52,934 bases of DNA from a virus: positions 1 through 52,934 of IMG/VR virus record IMGVR_UViG_3300011126_000153. One strand, 5' to 3'. Shown here one piece after another: positions 48,601-52,934 of the stretch. The notes below the pieces were generated by a model that saw only the letters and a list, made by a program, of their open reading frames with translations, ran no database searches and was not told the origin of the DNA. Numbering within the stretch: position 1 is the stretch's first letter; each line of letters starts with the position of its first letter. The position numbers and the translations under genes are program-made.

Positions 48601-49623
48601 ATGACAAATAACAATGAAGCCGCAGATGGTTTAGATAATAATTTAGTCGATATGGAAGATAACATGGGATCGGCTGAGATACAGAGCGCATTCGAAGAAA
48701 TAGAAAGATTAAAAGGCGGCGAAGAAGGGGTCGGAAAAAATCCTAATGAAGAGCTTCAAGATCATGAGCTCCCGGCAGAAGAAGATAGCGAGGGGTTAGA
48801 TGAGCAAGTTGTTGAAGAAGAGTCTAAAAAAGAAGAGCCTAAAAAGGAAGAAAAGCTATGGAAAGTAAAGAAGTCTAAGTACAGAGCTTTAGCGGGGGAG
48901 AAGGCAGCTTTAGAGAAAGTTGAAATGCTAGAGAAGCAGTTAAAAGAGGCTTTAGATTCAGGTGCTTATCATTTTAGCAAAACCACTCATTCTGAATTAG
49001 ATAAGGCAAAGGAATTAAGAAAAAAAGCGTTAGAAGATGGTGATGCTGATGCTTTTAATGATGCTGATATTGCTTTTACTAAGGCTGTAAATAATGTTGA
49101 CAGACTTGAGCGATGGGAAGCTTCTAATGCTCAAGAGCAACGACCAGCTAATAACGAGCCGTCTAGACAATATAATGATGAAATTAACACTGAAATCGCT
49201 AATGACTGGATGGACGAACACCCTTATTTAAAGCCAGGATCAGTTGAATATGTACCTGAACTAGCACAGGAAGTCTCCGAGTTTGTTAATTACATGGACT
49301 CAGACTTAGCTAAGAATGGGCAACAAAATGTATATTTCACTAAAGAATATTTTGACACTATAGATCAATATATTGGTCAAGCTCAAAATAGAATGCAATC
49401 GGAAGCACCCAATACAAGGCAGAAGCCATCTAGAAACTTAAGTTCAGGAGGTCATGTTGGGGGTGTCAGAAATTCTTATAGTACCTCATCTAGCTCAAGA
49501 AACCCATCTTCAAAAAAATATGTTTTAACAGCTGATGAAAGACAAATATGCGCTGGTCTTGATGGTGTTAGCGAGGAACTATTACTTCAATATAAATTTC
49601 CAGAATTAAAAAAAGGTAAATAA
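48601..49623 (+). CDS. Scaffold-like protein
   Basis: 340 residues. The N-terminal 110 residues are strongly acidic, then a coiled coil (KSKYRALAGEKAALEKVEML and following), an ordered middle (IANDWMDEHPYLKPGSVEYV), a Ser-rich linker, and a C-terminal basic helix (ERQICAGLDGVSEELLLQYK). This acidic-coil-basic-tail layout is typical of capsid scaffolds, and it lies two genes upstream of the capsid region as expected. Confidence 0.65.
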   Translation: MTNNNEAADGLDNNLVDMEDNMGSAEIQSAFEEIERLKGGEEGVGKNPNEELQDHELPAEEDSEGLDEQVVEEESKKEEPKKEEKLWKVKKSKYRALAGEKAALEKVEMLEKQLKEALDSGAYHFSKTTHSELDKAKELRKKALEDGDADAFNDADIAFTKAVNNVDRLERWEASNAQEQRPANNEPSRQYNDEINTEIANDWMDEHPYLKPGSVEYVPELAQEVSEFVNYMDSDLAKNGQQNVYFTKEYFDTIDQYIGQAQNRMQSEAPNTRQKPSRNLSSGGHVGGVRNSYSTSSSSRNPSSKKYVLTADERQICAGLDGVSEELLLQYKFPELKKGK

Positions 49624-49624
49624 T

Positions 49625-50059
49625 ATGACTAAACCACGCACTACTAGAGATTCAGAAACAAGAATGCACGAAATGAGAGATATCTATGATATAGATTATG
49701 CAAATCCTTTAGCTATACCTCCAGAAGTAATGAGGGAAGGGTATGTTTATCATTTTGGAAGAAAAAACGTTAGAGGTGAAGATGATTACAGGATTCCGGC
49801 ATTAATGGGACAATGTTGGACTCCTGTGCCAGTGGAAAGATTTAGTAAAAAATCTTTGGATGTAATGCTAACTGATCCAGTTGCGCAGAAATATTATGTA
49901 CATAAAGATCTTATCTTATTAGAACGTCCAGCGGAATATAATGTTAGACAAACACAGAAATTAAATGCTCTTACTGATTCTAAATTAAGATCATTGCAAG
50001 GTGTTAATAATGATAGTAGCGGTAGACCGCAAGCTCTTAATACATTTGGTAGCTTTTAA
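49625..50059 (+). CDS. Conserved small head-cluster protein
   Basis: 144 residues. DIDYANPLAIPPEVMREGYV, then YHFGRKNVRGEDDYRIPALM, CWTPVPVERF and YVHKDLILLERPAEY. Small proteins of this type occur between scaffold and capsid genes in related phages; their role is not known to me. It begins two bases after the scaffold stop and ends two bases before the next gene. Confidence 0.6.
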   Translation: MTKPRTTRDSETRMHEMRDIYDIDYANPLAIPPEVMREGYVYHFGRKNVRGEDDYRIPALMGQCWTPVPVERFSKKSLDVMLTDPVAQKYYVHKDLILLERPAEYNVRQTQKLNALTDSKLRSLQGVNNDSSGRPQALNTFGSF

Positions 50060-50061
50060 TT

Positions 50062-51534
50062 ATGGCACAAAGTTCGTATCAACAAATTGACTTAAACGGC
50101 GACATAATATTGTCGTGGCCATTCTCTTTCCAAGAAGGGGAGGTCGTAGCAGATATCAATAATATCACTACGTCACAAATCCAGATGGACTGCGTAGCAG
50201 CTACTACTAGTAATTTAATTGCTGCTTATAATAATGGAGTCTCTGGGGTTGGTGCGACTTTGACTAACAATGGTGCATATGCTGAATTTAGTGTTGATGG
50301 TTTAACTCCTGTCGTAGGATCAAGAATCCTCGTAAAAAATCAAACGCCATTAAGTAATACAAATGGTATATATACAGTAACTACAGCGGGTGATGCTATT
50401 TCGGTTGATTGGGTTTTAACTCGTGCTACCAATTACGATACTCCCTCTAAAATACAGAAGGGAGATTTTGTTCAGGTTACAAGCGGAACTGCTAATGCAA
50501 ACACTAAGTGGGTTCAGTCCTCTACTATTGTTTCAGTTGGCATTAGCCCTCTCGATTTTATTCAACGAGATAACGGGTGGTCAATTACTTTACCAGATGC
50601 AACTTTGGCATCGCCTGGTCAAAATTCTCAATATAATAATATAGGATTATTTCCTTTTCAGATATTAGCCAATGACGGGATAACCCTTATTACGGATGTC
50701 CTACCTGGTGATATATATTATTTATATCTAAACGATAATTCTACGACTAATGGTAGTTGGAATCCTATCCGTCTAACTGATGGCTCAACAGGGATCAACT
50801 CGGTAGCAGCTCAAAGTAGCGATAGTTCGATTAATATTAGTGGAAGTCCTCTTTCCCCTCCTGGCGGAATAATAGATTTCAAGTTGCCTACATCTATATC
50901 TAATTTAAATAATGTAAATACTACTGGATTCACAGTTATAACATCCGCTGCCCCAGATCTAACATGGAGTACCAGAACAATATTAGGTGGCACTAATATT
51001 AACGTTAGTGATGGAGACGGCATTACTACCAATCCAGTTATTAATTTAGATAGCTCAGTAGATTTTGATTCACTTACTCTTACAAATGGTCTTAGTTTAA
51101 GTGGCAATACTATTTCTGCTGATATTAATGAAGATATAAATATAAATACTACTGGAACTGGCGATGTTGTCATAAATGGTGTGTCAATTGATGCTGGGGG
51201 TGGTCTTTCTGGAGTAGCAACTCCACGAGTATATTTCACTTTTACTGATACTCTAGTGCCTCTTAGCAATAATACAATTGTTATACAGCAGCAATTCAAT
51301 GTAGCATCTATCACTGGATCTGGGGGCATTTATACTATTAACTTTACTACTCCTCTTGATTCCACAAATTACGGTTTGTTGCCAGGTTTAGGAAGCAATG
51401 GCGGTGCTACGCCTTTTGTATCTCATGCATATTGGACTCTAAAAACGACTACTTCAGTTACTGTGTCTATCGTTGATGCTAGCGGTGTATTAGTACAATC
51501 AGTGCCTGAGGGAATGATGGGTATGATAATGTAA
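50062..51534 (+). CDS. Fibre-like protein within the head cluster
   Basis: 490 residues. Residues about 45-165 (VGSRILVKNQTPLSNTNGIY, WVLTRATNYDTPSKIQKGDF, then VQVTSGTANANTKWV) are the widespread phage beta module that begins with V..L.G...ILVK.QT....NG(I/Y). Fibre-type segments follow (SISNLNNVNTTGFTVIT, GGTNINVSDGDGITTNPVIN), and the last 100 residues form a beta-rich tip. Its place between scaffold and capsid genes suggests a head fibre rather than a tail fibre. Confidence 0.6.
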   Translation: MAQSSYQQIDLNGDIILSWPFSFQEGEVVADINNITTSQIQMDCVAATTSNLIAAYNNGVSGVGATLTNNGAYAEFSVDGLTPVVGSRILVKNQTPLSNTNGIYTVTTAGDAISVDWVLTRATNYDTPSKIQKGDFVQVTSGTANANTKWVQSSTIVSVGISPLDFIQRDNGWSITLPDATLASPGQNSQYNNIGLFPFQILANDGITLITDVLPGDIYYLYLNDNSTTNGSWNPIRLTDGSTGINSVAAQSSDSSINISGSPLSPPGGIIDFKLPTSISNLNNVNTTGFTVITSAAPDLTWSTRTILGGTNINVSDGDGITTNPVINLDSSVDFDSLTLTNGLSLSGNTISADINEDININTTGTGDVVINGVSIDAGGGLSGVATPRVYFTFTDTLVPLSNNTIVIQQQFNVASITGSGGIYTINFTTPLDSTNYGLLPGLGSNGGATPFVSHAYWTLKTTTSVTVSIVDASGVLVQSVPEGMMGMIM

Positions 51535-51582
51535 GGCTTTTTAATTTTTTAATAGAAGTTTTTCTTAAAAGTTATAAAAGCC

Positions 51583-51591
51583 TGATACAAT
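51583..51591 (+). promoter_or_regulatory. Extended -10 promoter upstream of the decoration and capsid genes
   Basis: TG-A-TACAAT (TG at 51583, -10 at 51586-51591) resembles the element at 5602. Transcription would start near 51598, about 37 bases before the structured leader. It would drive the decoration-like and capsid genes independently of the upstream cluster. Confidence 0.5.
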
Positions 51592-51634
51592 ATATAAATA
51601 AGTAGAAAACGCTTAGTTTACTACAAATTAGTTC

Positions 51635-51679
51635 TACGAAACTTAAAATCGTATTTTTTATCACTTTCCACAAAGTGAT
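51635..51679 (+). promoter_or_regulatory. Two-hairpin leader element, copy C
   Basis: Hairpin 1 has arms TACGA (51635-51639) and TCGTA (51649-51653) around AACTTAAAA. Hairpin 2 is a perfect eight-pair stem ATCACTTT (51660-51667) and AAAGTGAT (51672-51679) around CCAC. Hairpin 2 differs from copies A and B in most stem bases yet pairs fully. It heads a leader of about 240 bases before the 51840 gene. Confidence 0.65.
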
Positions 51680-51746
51680 TGTCAGACGAGACATTAAAGC
51701 GTCCTAAATAGGTCAGAATATATCCCTTTAAATATCACCCCAGTTT

Positions 51747-51798
51747 TGCGAAACTAACAAAAAAATCGCATTCGGTTTCAAGGTCTATCCTCAAAAGA
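51747..51798 (+). promoter_or_regulatory. Two-hairpin leader element, copy D (variant)
   Basis: Hairpin 1 has arms TGCGA (51747-51751) and TCGCA (51766-51770). Compared with the other copies one A-T pair has become G-C on both sides, a compensatory change. The loop is 14 bases instead of nine but still begins AACT. Downstream CTATCCTCAAAAGA matches the CCATAAAAGA loop region of copies A and B, with a weak TCT/AGA stem. It lies 42 bases before the 51840 start. Confidence 0.55.
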
Positions 51799-51839
51799 TT
51801 TTATTTTTATTTTAATAATTAAATCATAAGAGGTTTTTT

Positions 51840-52610
51840 ATGGCTAACGGAACTAACGCGCCTTTTGGGCTGCGACCTTACTCTTCTATCAGCGGTGGAA
51901 GTTGGACGGAAAAAACAAACGAATATTTCATTTACGCAGATGCTGCTGGCACAACTACATATGATGAAAGTATATTTACTGGAGATCCTGTAATTCTAAA
52001 CCCAATCGGGGTAAATAATGTCTTAGAAGGCCCAACTATTGCCAATTATACTATATTTAATGGCACGGTAGCAAATGAAGACCAACCAATTTTGGGTGTT
52101 TTTATGGGGTGTGAATATGAATCAACTGTAGTTGGTACAAACAATTTAATCAAATCTCCTTTTTGGCCTGCTAGTTCACAAGTTGTGGCTGGTAGTAAAA
52201 TCAAAGCATTCGTATTAGATGATCCAGATGTTGTTTACGAGATTCAGGTTTCTACTGCAACTAATGTGTTAGTTGATGCCACATTCAGTCCTGCTGCTAC
52301 AACGGCAGCGTATTTTTTCCAAAATTTCGCTTTTGGACGTGCAGGTGGTGGTGCAAATTTAATACCAAATAACCCTACAACTGGTTCTACTAGAAGCGGT
52401 CAATCGGCAGTTTACTTAAATATTGTAGGAACTGTTGCTACGGACAGAACGGCAGCGACATTGCCTCTTAAAGTAATAGGCTTTACTCCTGATCCAGAGA
52501 ATGTGGTTTTAGATCCAGTTACTCAGGCTGTCAGACCATTTTTAAATGTACGTGTCACGATTAATAATCACTTATTTCGTGTAGGTAATTTGGCTGAAGC
52601 GCTGATTTAA
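51840..52610 (+). CDS. Head decoration-like protein
   Basis: 256 residues, beta-rich. The start NGTNAPFGLRPYSSISGGSW and later IFTGDPVILN, NEDQPILGVFMGCEYE and PLKVIGFTPDPENVV match a family of head proteins encoded just before phage capsid genes (A(P)FG..P......G......Y.I......I..GD.V). It would sit on or stabilise the shell. It has the long structured leader and lies 27 bases before the capsid gene. Confidence 0.65.
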   Translation: MANGTNAPFGLRPYSSISGGSWTEKTNEYFIYADAAGTTTYDESIFTGDPVILNPIGVNNVLEGPTIANYTIFNGTVANEDQPILGVFMGCEYESTVVGTNNLIKSPFWPASSQVVAGSKIKAFVLDDPDVVYEIQVSTATNVLVDATFSPAATTAAYFFQNFAFGRAGGGANLIPNNPTTGSTRSGQSAVYLNIVGTVATDRTAATLPLKVIGFTPDPENVVLDPVTQAVRPFLNVRVTINNHLFRVGNLAEALI

Positions 52611-52637
52611 TAAAACAATAAATAAAAGGAAAAAATT

Positions 52638-52934
52638 ATGATTAATACTGGTCAGATTTCGACACTATTACGCCCAGCCTTACAAGCGGTTTTTGGGCTA
52701 TCTAAACCATACCCCGATCAATGGGAAGAAATATTTAAAACTCATCAATCTAATTTATATCAAGAAATTGATGTAGAAATGAAGTATTTAGGAGCTGCTG
52801 ATGTTAAGGCTGAAGGCGCAGCAATAGCGACTGATTCTATGGGCCAACGTAACATTAACACCTACGTGCACAGAAGGGTCGGATTGAGTTTTGTGATCAC
52901 CCGCGAGGCCATCGACGACAACCAATATCAGAGA
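52638..52934 (+). CDS. Major capsid protein, N-terminal part (continues at base 1)
   Basis: The ATG at 52638 with an AAGGA site opens a frame that runs off the window end and continues in frame at base 1 (overlap 52914-52934 equals 1-21). The N-terminus MINTGQISTLLRPALQAVFG, then DQWEEIFKTHQSNLYQEID and HRRVGLSFVITREAIDDNQY resembles Mu gpT-type head subunits. See the entry at 1-630 for the rest. Confidence 0.85.
   Translation, partial: MINTGQISTLLRPALQAVFGLSKPYPDQWEEIFKTHQSNLYQEIDVEMKYLGAADVKAEGAAIATDSMGQRNINTYVHRRVGLSFVITREAIDDNQYQR
52914..52934. repeat. Terminal direct repeat, copy 2 (circle junction)
   Basis: Identical to bases 1-21. Removing one copy closes the circle at 52913 bases and restores the full capsid gene. 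Confidence 0.95.

Larger units (their letters stand above)
51535..51839 (+). promoter_or_regulatory. Gene-free leader region of 305 bases
   Basis: It holds the extended -10 promoter, leader copies C and D, and between them GACG/CGTC (about 51684-51702) and the self-complementary CCTAAATAGG. No coding frame of note is present. The whole stretch appears to be a long structured 5' UTR for the head decoration and capsid genes. Confidence 0.55.

Overview
The window is an essentially complete, AT-rich, tailed-phage-type genome. Its first 21 bases are repeated exactly at its last 21 bases, and the major capsid gene reads in frame through that junction, so the molecule is circular or circularly permuted. 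The virion genes (large terminase, portal, GroES-like protein, scaffold-like protein, capsid, SU10-type adaptor, beta-propeller-like nozzle, three large internal proteins) suggest a short-tailed, podovirus-like particle. Several features point to an alphaproteobacterial intracellular host, most likely of the Rickettsiales. These are two replication proteins resembling the DnaA-like Rep proteins of rickettsial plasmids, a secreted small beta-barrel resembling rickettsial surface antigens, ribonuclease-inhibitor-type LRR proteins, and a DUF1640-like coiled-coil protein. The host assignment is inference.

Layout, going round the circle. 42.9-52.9 kb and on to 0.6 kb: packaging and head genes. 0.7-8.5 kb: tail connector and fibre genes. 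8.5-18.1 kb: internal (ejection) proteins, adaptor and nozzle. 18.1-22.8 kb: one forward nuclease, then a reverse-strand block with two regulators, an LRR protein, and a RecT plus YqaJ exonuclease recombination pair. 22.8-30.8 kb: forward replication and regulation block with two paralogous Rep proteins, a tRNA-Gln, SSB and a TerS-like protein. 30.8-38.0 kb: reverse strand, with a second LRR protein and a remarkable tandem array of about thirteen paralogous small proteins. 38.1-42.9 kb: small accessory genes, two membrane proteins, a roughly 550-base gene-free stretch full of RNA helices, a coiled-coil protein and the outer-membrane barrel.

How the parts fit. Replication probably depends on the host polymerase recruited by the Rep proteins, since no phage polymerase, primase or helicase is seen. 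RecT, the exonuclease and SSB give recombination. No integrase, partition protein or recognisable endolysin is seen, so a plasmid-like extrachromosomal stage (phage-plasmid) is plausible but unproven. Ribbon-helix-helix genes stand divergently beside the LRR gene and beside the small-protein array, with inverted repeats overlapping both pairs of promoters, which suggests local control of accessory genes.

The most unusual signals are: (1) the paralogous small-protein array at 32.1-38.0 kb; (2) the structured RNA candidate at 40.40-40.94 kb; (3) a two-hairpin leader in four copies upstream of three virion genes, with compensatory base changes; (4) the plasmid-type Rep pair in a phage genome.
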